Source: Xanthocytophaga agilis (lineage in GTDB: Bacteria > Bacteroidota > Bacteroidia > Cytophagales > 172606-1). From it: a DNA stretch of 64,000 nucleotides. The stretch is from contig NZ_JASJOU010000016.1 of assembly GCF_030068605.1 (NCBI RefSeq), forward strand, positions 62,001-126,000, read 5' to 3'. Below the pieces are notes generated by a model. The model saw only the letters and a program-made list of their open reading frames with translations. It did no database searches and was not told where the DNA came from. Shown here piece by piece: positions 35,440-43,646 of the stretch; the first letter of the stretch is position 1, and the number at the start of each line of letters is the position of its first letter. The translations under genes were made by a program, and so were the position numbers.

Positions 35440-36192
35440 ATGAGTTTTCAAAATCGGAAACAAACTATTCTCAGGTTATTGGAAGAAAAAGAAGAAGTAG
35501 AAGTAAAAGAATTCGCTCAGCTTTTGAATATTTCTGAGATAACCATCCGAAGAGATTTAATTCAGATGGCATCTGAAGGACTTCTGCATCGGACACACGG
35601 TGGAGCTATGCGTTTAAGTCTGGTTCAAAACCCTGTTACATTCAGTAATAAAACAACCACAAATGCAGAGCAGAAAGATAAGATCTGCCGTGCGGCGGCT
35701 CAATTCATTCAGGAAGGCGATATAATTTTTATGGATTGTGGCAGTACAGTCTTCAGGCTTTGTCCGTATATTCGACACAAGAAGATCAAGGTGATAACCA
35801 ACTCTTTGCCTGTTGTGTATGAGCTACAAGGTTCATCTGTTTCTATCAATCTCATTGGAGGAGAACTGGATGTGGAACGGCAAGCGATACACGGAAGTAT
35901 AGCTGAAGAACATATTAAACGTTACCGGGCAAACCGCGCTTTTATAGGAGTAGATGGCATTTCGCCAGAGAACGGATTAAGTGCACTGAGTGAAAAAGAA
36001 GCCTCTATTACTCTGGCAATGGTAGCTCACTCTGCTCAGGTTTATCTTCTCTGCGATGCAACAAAGCTTGGTCAGGATAAATATCTTCAGTTTGCGGGAT
36101 TAGACATAATCCATACATTGATCACAGATGCAGATCTGAAAAAGGTAAAGCCCTATCAGGATCAAGGGCTACAGGTTATTTGTGTTGAATAA
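35440..36192 (+). CDS. DeoR/GlpR family transcriptional regulator
   Basis: A 250-residue repressor. The winged helix at the N-terminus (residues 5-55) has the family signature LNISEITIRRDLIQMASEGLL (in two parts: NISEITIRRDL and EGLLHRTHGGA). The C-terminal sugar-phosphate-binding domain carries GDIIFMDCGSTVF (about 95-107) and GVDGISPENGL. The ATG at 35440 is used; the TTG eight codons upstream lies inside the palindrome. DeoR proteins sense sugar phosphates, so nudK and possibly nucleotide-sugar turnover are candidate targets. Confidence 0.9.
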   Translation: MSFQNRKQTILRLLEEKEEVEVKEFAQLLNISEITIRRDLIQMASEGLLHRTHGGAMRLSLVQNPVTFSNKTTTNAEQKDKICRAAAQFIQEGDIIFMDCGSTVFRLCPYIRHKKIKVITNSLPVVYELQGSSVSINLIGGELDVERQAIHGSIAEEHIKRYRANRAFIGVDGISPENGLSALSEKEASITLAMVAHSAQVYLLCDATKLGQDKYLQFAGLDIIHTLITDADLKKVKPYQDQGLQVICVE

Positions 36193-36307
36193 GGTTGATA
36201 CACCATTTTTCATATTCTATACAACTGAAATAGCCCTTTACCTGAAATTGGTGGGTTAACCTGTTAGGATATAGTTGCTTTGTACATAACTTATTCTCAA
36301 AAGGTCT

Positions 36308-36925
36308 ATGAAAACAGCAACACATTCTCTTGATTCCAAATTTGCAGGGCTGACACTCCTATTGGCTCCTGTGTTATTACTGATTTCTACTTTTTTCTGG
36401 GAGGGTAAAGAATACGGTGTAACAGGTGGTACGATCTTGGTTATCGCATTGGTATTCTGGATTCCAGCTCTGTGTGTTCTTTACTATTTGCTTAGGGACA
36501 AAATGCCTTACTTATCACGTATTGGTATAGTTGTTAGTATATACAGTTGTGTGGGAGGCATCAACTTTGGTTTTGTGGGAGTGTATTCTTTTATCTTTTC
36601 TATCTCCCACCAAACCTATCTGGAAGGCTTTTCACACTATCCGGTAGCCTCTAATCTATTGCTTTTCTGGCCTGGTCCTTTGTTTGTCATCAACCTCTTT
36701 TTCCTGGCTATCAGCTTAATCAGAACCCGGACGATTCCAATCTGGACGGGTATAGTACTTTGTGTAGGTACACTGACTTTCCCTGTTAGCCGTATTTTAC
36801 GCATTGAATTACTAGCCCATTTTTCAGATATACTCATGGCTATTCCTTTACTCTACCTCGGTTGGGCCTTTAGCAAAACGTCAATATTCAATCCTCCTAA
36901 ATCCAATCTTTCACCTTCTGTATGA
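36308..36925 (+). CDS. Hypothetical membrane protein, 205 aa
   Basis: About six hydrophobic helices without other motifs. It resembles the small integral membrane proteins of Bacteroidota that precede enzymes or regulators, but I do not recognise a family. Its stop codon overlaps the ATG of the PIG-L gene by four bases (36922-36925), so they are translationally coupled, and the operon continues to a LytTR two-component pair. Confidence 0.65.
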   Translation: MKTATHSLDSKFAGLTLLLAPVLLLISTFFWEGKEYGVTGGTILVIALVFWIPALCVLYYLLRDKMPYLSRIGIVVSIYSCVGGINFGFVGVYSFIFSISHQTYLEGFSHYPVASNLLLFWPGPLFVINLFFLAISLIRTRTIPIWTGIVLCVGTLTFPVSRILRIELLAHFSDILMAIPLLYLGWAFSKTSIFNPPKSNLSPSV

Positions 36926-37743
36926 AAACTATTTGCACCGTTTTTCTCTTTGGGTTAACTATTTTTATCGGTCTGCTATCTCAGGCGCAAACACCTGCAT
37001 CCCAGACATCTGCTACAAAAACTATTTTGGCGATCTTTGCCCATCCGGACGATGAGGTAGCAATTTCGCCTGTTCTGGCTCGCTATGCACATCAGGGAGT
37101 ACAAGTATACTTAGCCATTGCCACAGATGGCCAGCAAGGGGTAACACCTCATGCAAAGATTCCGGCAGGTGATACGCTGGGGAAAGTTCGTCGTGCAGAA
37201 GCCACTTGTGCCTGTCAACAATTAGGCATCAAACTACCTGTATTCTTTGGATTACAGGATGGAGGATTGTACTCTCTGGAGACATTACAAGTTTTACACC
37301 AACACATTGTCAAATTATTCACAGAACTAAAACCAGATGTTGTGATTACCTGGGGACCTGATGGAGGGTATGGGCATGCAGACCATCGGATTGTAAGTGA
37401 TGTGGTTACGGAAGTTTTTCAGACTGGTGCAAATAATGGGTCACAACTACTTTATACAGCCTTTCCCAAAGAAGCTATGCAGAATATACCACCAATGAAA
37501 ACATTCACAGGCAAATGGCTAAGCCAATCTTTTCATACCACTCTGACCAAATATCTAACGTATCAGATTGCATACGAGGCTATAGATCTGAAAACAGCTC
37601 GCACATCATATGCCTGTCATAAGTCGCAGTTTACACCAGATGACATGGATGAAATCTTTCTGCTGATCGGGCAAACCAAATGGAAAGCCTATTTACGCCC
37701 CTGGAATGGAAGCAGCAAAATACAGGTAGACCTCTTCAAATAA
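36922..37743 (+). CDS. Secreted PIG-L family deacetylase
   Basis: A signal peptide (about 1-22) precedes a PIG-L/LmbE domain. Zn-binding motifs are AHPDDEV (about 40-46) and HADHRI (about 151-156); the Asp of PDD is the catalytic base. The family removes N-acetyl groups from GlcNAc-containing small molecules or sugars. It is coupled to the membrane protein upstream and is followed after 14 bases by the sensor kinase gene, an unusual grouping. Confidence 0.88.
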   Translation: MKTICTVFLFGLTIFIGLLSQAQTPASQTSATKTILAIFAHPDDEVAISPVLARYAHQGVQVYLAIATDGQQGVTPHAKIPAGDTLGKVRRAEATCACQQLGIKLPVFFGLQDGGLYSLETLQVLHQHIVKLFTELKPDVVITWGPDGGYGHADHRIVSDVVTEVFQTGANNGSQLLYTAFPKEAMQNIPPMKTFTGKWLSQSFHTTLTKYLTYQIAYEAIDLKTARTSYACHKSQFTPDDMDEIFLLIGQTKWKAYLRPWNGSSKIQVDLFK

Positions 37744-37757
37744 AGTATATACTCCAG

Positions 37758-38897
37758 ATGAAAAATAGTTTCAGGCAGTTTCGCTTTTTTCTATTTCAGG
37801 TAATTATTACCCTGACTATGGATATGGCATTTGCTGCTTTGATCTATTTTCTCATTAAGGGCTTTACCACACTATGGCAGGAAGTACCCAAAGCCGGACA
37901 GGATCAGAGTTATGTGTGGATTATTCTTGGGAATAGTCTGGAAGCGTTAGCCACTGTTATTGTAATCAGGCTTTTTCAACATGTGGACTTTCAGATCCGG
38001 AAAAAATGGCTCCGATACATTGTGCTTGGGATATTCATATTCATTATTACCCAACTAATTAATAGTCTGGTGTATCACTTCGAAACATTACAGACAGCAC
38101 CTTTTGCAGGTAATTCATTGCGCTGGCTATTTGGAGCTGGTATTGTTTCGTCAGGGCTGCTTACCTATACCTTTGTTAAATACGATGAAGGTCGGAATCA
38201 AAGGATTACAGAACAGCAGCTTCAACTACTTAGACTAGAACAGCTAAAGACTCAGGCAGAACTGGATGCTTTGCAAGCCAAAATCAATCCACATTTTCTC
38301 TATAATGCACTCAACTCACTGGTTACTCTTATAGAGCATGAGCCTAAAAAGGCTATTAAAATGGTGATTTTGTTGTCCCGATTCTTTCGGTATAGTACCA
38401 CCGTTCCAAATACATTATTTCATACCTTATCCGACGAAATCGAACTTGTACGGACATATCTGGAAATTGAACAGGTTCGTTTTGGCAACCGATTGACTTA
38501 TCATATTGACATTCAAACTAATTTCTTGTTAAAACAACCCGTCCCACGTTTTCTGCTTCAACCTTTGGTAGAAAATGCAGTCAAACATGGAGTCTCTAAA
38601 ATCTCGAATCCGGGTATCATTCTGTTGAAAGTGAAATCAGAAAATAACCAGCTTATACTGTCTGTTCACGATAATGGTCCTCTCTTTAGTAACAATGTTG
38701 GCTTTGGCTATGGATTACAATCTATCTACGACAAACTAAAACTCCTCTACAAAGAAAAAACAGATCTGGTTATCACCAATGATCCGGATAAACAGGTAGC
38801 TATTCATATCGATTTGGGAAGGATCAATACACAGATACTATCTGACTCTATCGACAACAAGTATTCCTATGATTTACAGAACCATTTTGGTAGATGA
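37758..38897 (+). CDS. LytS/YehU-type sensor histidine kinase
   Basis: About four membrane helices (residues 10-140), a coiled segment, then the His_kinase domain with H179 in QAKINPHFLYNALNSL (about 173-188) and a C-terminal HATPase (PLVENAVKHGV, DNGPLFS, GFGYGLQSIYDKL). No input domain outside the membrane is evident, so it likely senses a membrane or lipid signal. The ATG at 37758 is chosen because an earlier start would overlap the PIG-L gene. Its end overlaps the response regulator by 29 bases. Confidence 0.9.
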   Translation: MKNSFRQFRFFLFQVIITLTMDMAFAALIYFLIKGFTTLWQEVPKAGQDQSYVWIILGNSLEALATVIVIRLFQHVDFQIRKKWLRYIVLGIFIFIITQLINSLVYHFETLQTAPFAGNSLRWLFGAGIVSSGLLTYTFVKYDEGRNQRITEQQLQLLRLEQLKTQAELDALQAKINPHFLYNALNSLVTLIEHEPKKAIKMVILLSRFFRYSTTVPNTLFHTLSDEIELVRTYLEIEQVRFGNRLTYHIDIQTNFLLKQPVPRFLLQPLVENAVKHGVSKISNPGIILLKVKSENNQLILSVHDNGPLFSNNVGFGYGLQSIYDKLKLLYKEKTDLVITNDPDKQVAIHIDLGRINTQILSDSIDNKYSYDLQNHFGR

Positions 38898-39627
38898 TGA
38901 ACCTCTGGCAATTCAACGTTTAAGAGGACTTTTACAAAAGTATGATACATTCTTTCAGGTAGTTGGAGAGGCGTCAAGCGGAAATGCAGCTTTGCAACTT
39001 ATTGAGCAATACAAACCGGATATTGTGTTTCTTGACATTGAAATGCCAGAAATGAATGGATTCGAGCTTCTTCAAAAGCTTACGCATATCCCTATGGTCA
39101 TATTTGCAACAGCGTATGATGCGTATGCCATTAAAGCTTTTGAAGAAAATTCGGTAGACTATCTGTTGAAACCGATTGAAGAAGAACGTCTGGCCAAAAC
39201 AGTTGAAAAAATAAAGAATCTGAAAAGTACACCCCAGTATTCCATCTCTCAACTCAATCAGTTACTAACCCAGTTTATTCCTAAAAAAGAGATCTTTTCG
39301 CTGACAGTAAAATGTGGGGATCGGTTTATGGTGATTCCGCTGGAGGATGTAAGCTATTTTCAGGCAGATGACCGCTATGTGTTTTTATATACATTAGGCT
39401 CTCAACACTATATCACAGATCTGACAATTAGTATGCTGGAAGAAAAGTTACCGGAGTATTTTATACGTATCAGCCGTTCAGTCATTGTCAATTACAAGCA
39501 AGTTCGGGAGATCCAACGATATTTTGCAGGCAAACTGGTAGTACTCATGCGGGATAAAACAGAAAGCCGGCTTCAAACCGGCTCTCATTATCTGAACAAT
39601 CTCAAGAAACGCATGGAAACAATCTAA
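38869..39627 (+). CDS. LytTR family response regulator
   Basis: A 252-residue regulator with a receiver domain (ILVDDEP at 6-12, phospho-acceptor D56 in FLDIEMP, K in LLKPIEE) and a C-terminal LytTR DNA-binding domain (about 148-250, FIRISRSVIVNYKQVREI). It overlaps the kinase gene, the standard arrangement for AgrA/LytR-type pairs. Its stop overlaps that of the convergent 39624-40430 gene by four bases. Confidence 0.92.
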   Translation: MIYRTILVDDEPLAIQRLRGLLQKYDTFFQVVGEASSGNAALQLIEQYKPDIVFLDIEMPEMNGFELLQKLTHIPMVIFATAYDAYAIKAFEENSVDYLLKPIEEERLAKTVEKIKNLKSTPQYSISQLNQLLTQFIPKKEIFSLTVKCGDRFMVIPLEDVSYFQADDRYVFLYTLGSQHYITDLTISMLEEKLPEYFIRISRSVIVNYKQVREIQRYFAGKLVVLMRDKTESRLQTGSHYLNNLKKRMETI

Positions 39628-40430
39628 CTTTCTGCACCTTCTTTAATTGCTCTTACCATAGCAACAACAGAATCCAGATTATAGTACAGGTAAGTGATCT
39701 CACTAAGAAAAGCAAGCTCAACATTTTCAGTAAACATATCAGTTGCGGTACTCTCTAGGGATACACTTATACCTTTTGCTTTCACTCGTTGCAAATCAGA
39801 TAACAAAGACTCAATCACAAATTCATCACACACCAAAACAGGCATTTGCGCGAAATAATCTATTACAGTGTCTAATAATACATCCGATGTTTCACTTTGT
39901 TTTATTCCAAGTACTTCCTCTGATTGAAAATAACACCAAGCGCTTTGTACAATTGATTGGCACCACATCTCCATATATGCCAGGTTGTTGAAGAGCTTTA
40001 AATCATCAATATCCCAGTACAAAGGTGTATCATATCCAACTCCCTCTCCAAACACAATTAAAGGCAGATCATACTTATTAACGGATTCAATCCAGGATTT
40101 TATATCACTATCCTTCCAATGTAAGTTAGCTAATTGTACATGTACATTGACATAATCAGGTCCCAATTCTGACCAAACTTTTTTAAATGCATTTGTATCA
40201 AATGAATCGTCAAAGTATGAGTAACAATGTTCGTGAATACATAGCTTTGCGGTTGAGAGGGACTTTCTTATTCTTATCGCCTCTTCATAACTTATCGCAC
40301 GGCTATCGTATTTCTCAACCGGATCATCTGTTTTTAATCTATTGACTGTTATTCCAATAATATCCACTCCTACATCTTCCAGGTATTTTGCTTCTGCTAC
40401 GGAACTCACACGGTTAACTTTACAAATCAT
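39624..40430 (-). CDS. Hypothetical protein with TIM-barrel/TrpF-like N-terminus
   Basis: From the ATG at 40430, which is four bases from the nitrilase stop, the 268-residue protein begins MICKVNRVSSVAEAKYLEDV and continues GVDIIGITVNRL. That resembles the start of phosphoribosylanthranilate isomerase-like TIM barrels, where residues of the first strand bind phosphate. The remainder is less clear. No catalytic residues can be assigned. It is likely translated with the nitrilase gene, and could be a carbohydrate- or amide-related accessory enzyme. Confidence 0.5.
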   Translation of the reverse strand: MICKVNRVSSVAEAKYLEDVGVDIIGITVNRLKTDDPVEKYDSRAISYEEAIRIRKSLSTAKLCIHEHCYSYFDDSFDTNAFKKVWSELGPDYVNVHVQLANLHWKDSDIKSWIESVNKYDLPLIVFGEGVGYDTPLYWDIDDLKLFNNLAYMEMWCQSIVQSAWCYFQSEEVLGIKQSETSDVLLDTVIDYFAQMPVLVCDEFVIESLLSDLQRVKAKGISVSLESTATDMFTENVELAFLSEITYLYYNLDSVVAMVRAIKEGAES

Positions 40431-40434
40431 ATAT

Positions 40435-41388
40435 TTATTCCTCTGAAGTAAGCCAGACAACTTTCTGTTCGGACTGATGAGATTGCCCAATTACATCTTT
40501 GTACAATTCAGGACGGCGAGCTTTTCGGTAACGATATCCACCCGCTTGTTCCAGTTTCTCAGGGGTACAGGTAGCAACTACTACATCATCACCCAGATTA
40601 CGGCATTCGGCTATAACATCTCCAAACGGGTCCAGAATCATCGAACAACCATTTTTCAACTGGTCATCGTCCATGCCAATCGGGTTGGAAAAAATGGCAT
40701 AAATACCATTGTCATATGCACGGGCAGGAAGCCACTTCATCAGCCAGGCTCGGCCTTTCATGCCATCAAACTCCATTCGCAGTGAGGTTGGATCCGCTTC
40801 CCGGTTCTCCCACAACTTTGGATCTACAAAGCCAGCCCCCGGACGAGTAGAAGGTGTACACATAGTTACATGAGGCATAAAAATAATATCTGCTCCCAAC
40901 AAAGCGGTTGCTCTTACATTTTCAATCACATTGTTGTCATAACAAATCAGAATGCCACATTTCCAGCCATATAAATCAAATACTACATACTGGTCGCCAG
41001 GCAACAGATGAGGATTGATAAATGGATGCAACTTACGGTATTTAGCAACCAGTCCATTACTATCTACACAAACATAGGCTTTGAAAAGCTGATCTTTTTC
41101 GTCCTTTTCAAAGAGTCCAGCCAGTATGGCTACATTGTATTCTCTGGCGATTGCAGTTAGCTTCGCAATGCTTTCCCCTTCAGGAATTCTTTCTGCCAGA
41201 TCCAGCATCTGCTCTCTGGACAAATGGCGGGCAAAAGTATAGCCTGTAATGGAACATTCATGAAACGCCACAACCTGAGCCCCTTGCTCAGCAGCTCTGG
41301 CCGTCAGCTTTCGGATAATACCTAAATTGTATTCTTTGTCTCCACTCTTGTTTTCAAATTGTGCGGTCGCAATTCGGAGATTCTGCAT
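40435..41388 (-). CDS. Carbon-nitrogen hydrolase (nitrilase superfamily)
   Basis: A 317-residue amidase/nitrilase fold enzyme with the Glu-Lys-Cys triad: E44 in FHECSITGY, Lys in KYRKLHPF and Cys in GILICYDNN. Members hydrolyse nitriles or amides; the family is broad and the substrate cannot be read. It is followed on the minus strand by the TrpF-like gene with four bases between them, so they form an operon. Its upstream gap (41389-42207) is filled by repeats. Confidence 0.88.
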   Translation of the reverse strand: MQNLRIATAQFENKSGDKEYNLGIIRKLTARAAEQGAQVVAFHECSITGYTFARHLSREQMLDLAERIPEGESIAKLTAIAREYNVAILAGLFEKDEKDQLFKAYVCVDSNGLVAKYRKLHPFINPHLLPGDQYVVFDLYGWKCGILICYDNNVIENVRATALLGADIIFMPHVTMCTPSTRPGAGFVDPKLWENREADPTSLRMEFDGMKGRAWLMKWLPARAYDNGIYAIFSNPIGMDDDQLKNGCSMILDPFGDVIAECRNLGDDVVVATCTPEKLEQAGGYRYRKARRPELYKDVIGQSHQSEQKVVWLTSEE

Positions 41389-41798
41389 AGTTGTAAAAAT
41401 GGTTAGCTGGAAAGATCAATGAATGCATGAAAATAAAAGACGCAAGCTAAAAAACCTCACATCAGAGAAATTCTATTTTATAAAAATAGGAGTCACGCCA
41501 AATGTTGAGGAATAAATAACAAATGAAAAACAAAGGCTTCTTTCTGTAGCAAGGAAAGCTGCTTATCTTGTTCCATATCTTTTGTAAAAATAAGGTTTTT
41601 AGGGAAGGTGAAACTGGTTCAAATGGAAAGGAGCTGGTTCGAACATCCGTTCGGACCTAGATTGAAAGCAACGTCCGTTGTGTTGGGACAAAGAGATCCT
41701 ACATGTTCAGGCTTGTGAAAGTATCCTAACAAGGTTTTACCCACCAACGCAGCAGACGCTCAATGCTGTCAACTTAAGAAAACCACTCAAACTCCCTC

Positions 41799-41922
41799 AC
41801 CTGTCCTCCTGTAAGGATCTCGTGGCAAATAGAGTAGCGTTTACTTTCTGAGAAAAAAGAATTATTCAGAAACCAAAGGCCGCCGGTCTTGTCACGAGTT
41901 TCTTTCAGAAGGACAGAAGGGG
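41799..41922. repeat. Inverted-repeat element (type B), empty form
   Basis: Arms at 41799-41847 and 41869-41922 resemble the arms around the GIY-YIG gene. The left arm carries CGTGGCAAATAGAG; the right carries CTTGTCACGAGTTTCTTTCAGAAGGACAG (core GTCACGAGTTTCTTTC). They are separated by only about 21 bases, without a gene. The right arm differs inside (CCGCCGGTCTTGTCAC in place of the TATTTGTCAC variant), as in the copy at 50264. Confidence 0.65.
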
Positions 41923-41984
41923 ATTGAAAAGGTAAAAAATAGATCTTTCCCTAAAACCTTCATTTCTGGAAAAGTTATGGGACA

Positions 41985-42090
41985 CGATAAGGGAAAGCCC
42001 CCGGCTTTGCGCGGGGCAGGATCGGCAAAAAGTATCCTTTCGCCGTGGCGTGGCAAAAAAGTGACACGGTGATAAGAAGAATAATGATTG
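41985..42090 (-). repeat. Intergenic structured repeat (type A, copy 4)
   Basis: On the minus strand it begins CTTATCACCGTGTCACTTTTTTG and shares CACGCCACGGCG with copy 3 at 45424. It follows the type C terminator of pepP on the minus strand. Downstream of it (41974-41997) ATGGGACACGATAAGGGAAAG recurs nearly unchanged at 19204-19225. Confidence 0.6.
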
Positions 42091-42121
42091 GGACTGTAAG
42101 CCAACTCATTTAGAAAGATTC

Positions 42122-42175
42122 CTTAAAAATTAACCCAAACCATACTCTTTTCAAAAGCATAAGTTTGGGTTATAA
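42122..42175 (-). terminator. Conserved terminator hairpin (type C), pepP 3' end
   Basis: Stem AACCCAAAC (42132-42140) with GTTTGGGTT (42163-42171) and the tip CTTTTGAAAAG on the minus strand, followed by a T-run. It carries GAATGTGAGTCTTA just upstream on the minus strand, as the other copies do. Confidence 0.82.
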
Positions 42176-42207
42176 GACTCACATTCAATAGTAGAAATGA
42201 AAGCAGC

Positions 42208-43497
42208 TTATTTGCTATTCATAATCTCTTCAATCTCCTCAGCCTCCACAGGAATAGTAGCCATCAGGTCAGTATTTCCGTTCTCAGTGATAAGAATATT
42301 GTTTTCCAGACGGATACCCAACCCTTCTTCCGGAATGTAGATACCCGGCTCACAAGTAAATACCATACCAGGTTCAAAGCGACGGTACTTGTTGCCCACA
42401 TCATGCACATCGAGTCCCAGGAAGTGAGACGTTCCATGCATGAAATATTTCTTATACAACGGATTATCCGGATTCTGTTTTGCAACCTCATTTTTGTCCA
42501 GCAAGCCTAGTCCAATTAACTCGCTTTCCATGATCTTGCCTACCTCTTTGTGGTATTCATCCCATAAGTTTCCGGTCACAAGCATCTTGGTTGATTCACG
42601 CATTACCCGTAGCACGGCATCATACACCTGACGCTGTCTCGGTGTAAAGCGCCCATTCACAGGAATACTTCTGGTCATATCCGCTGCATAGTTGGCATAT
42701 CCGGCACCCACATCCAACAAGATTACATCTCCATCCTTGCAGGGTTGATTATTTTCTACATAGTGCAATACACAAGCATTAGCTCCTGACGCGATGATAG
42801 GAGGATACGCAAAGTTGCCTGCATTGCGGATAAACTCATGTGCAAATTCGGCTTCAATTTCATATTCCAATACACCCGGCTTCGTAAACTTCAATACTCT
42901 GCGAAATCCTTTTTCAGTGATATCACAGGCATGTTGCATCAGTTCTATCTCTTTTTCTGATTTAATAGCTCTCAGGTTATGCATTAAAGGAGCCACCCGA
43001 ACATAGTTGTGTAATGGAAAACGATCTTTGCAATACTTCACAAATCGTGCATCACGCGTTTCCACTTCTACTACAGCCCGTGTGTGTTCATTGGCATTCA
43101 GATAGATGTTGTCACATTCAGACAACAAAATCTGCAACATAGGCAAAAACCGATCTGTCCACTGAATATTTGTAATACCAGACGCTTCTGTAGCCTGAGG
43201 TTTTGTTAGTTTAGCCCCTTCCCAGATAGCAATCAGTTCACTGGTCTCACGCACAAAGAGTATTTCACGAAACTTTGGATCAGGAAAATCAGGTGCAATG
43301 ATTAAAACAGTTTCTTCCTGATCAATACCAGATAAATAGAACAGATCGTTATTTTGACGAAAGCCCATAGTGCCATCGGCATTGGTAGGCATTACATCAT
43401 TGGAATGGAAAATAGCAATACTCTTAGGTTTCAGGAGTTTTGCAAAATTTTCTCTATTTTTAATAAATAATTCTTTGGGGATAGGTGCGTACTTCAT
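42208..43497 (-). CDS. pepP: Xaa-Pro aminopeptidase (aminopeptidase P)
   Basis: A 429-residue metallopeptidase that removes the N-terminal residue before proline. An N-terminal creatinase-like domain (about 1-165) precedes the pita-bread catalytic domain: ILLDVGAGYANYAADMTRS (split here: ILLDVGAGY, AADMTRS, two metal Asp), HGTSHFLGLDVHD (metal/catalytic His), FTCEPGIYI (Glu) and GLGIRLENNILIT (Glu). Metal ligands look complete. It is divergent from the S8 peptidase gene. Confidence 0.92.
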   Translation of the reverse strand: MKYAPIPKELFIKNRENFAKLLKPKSIAIFHSNDVMPTNADGTMGFRQNNDLFYLSGIDQEETVLIIAPDFPDPKFREILFVRETSELIAIWEGAKLTKPQATEASGITNIQWTDRFLPMLQILLSECDNIYLNANEHTRAVVEVETRDARFVKYCKDRFPLHNYVRVAPLMHNLRAIKSEKEIELMQHACDITEKGFRRVLKFTKPGVLEYEIEAEFAHEFIRNAGNFAYPPIIASGANACVLHYVENNQPCKDGDVILLDVGAGYANYAADMTRSIPVNGRFTPRQRQVYDAVLRVMRESTKMLVTGNLWDEYHKEVGKIMESELIGLGLLDKNEVAKQNPDNPLYKKYFMHGTSHFLGLDVHDVGNKYRRFEPGMVFTCEPGIYIPEEGLGIRLENNILITENGNTDLMATIPVEAEEIEEIMNSK

Positions 43498-43646
43498 TTG
43501 TGATTATAGTTTGGCATTATTCTGGAGATCTTCCAGTCCTGTGGAAGGAAATCGCAAAAAAGCATATAATCAGAGTGAATCACAAGTATTTCTTTACCCA
43601 ATGTAATTATTCTCTAAAAATTACTTTTAAGAAGACCTGTAAAGAC

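Noticed and set aside
43485-43646. Longer N-terminus for the S8 peptidase
   Set aside because: It overlaps the pepP promoter region and would bury the signal peptide that starts near 43647.
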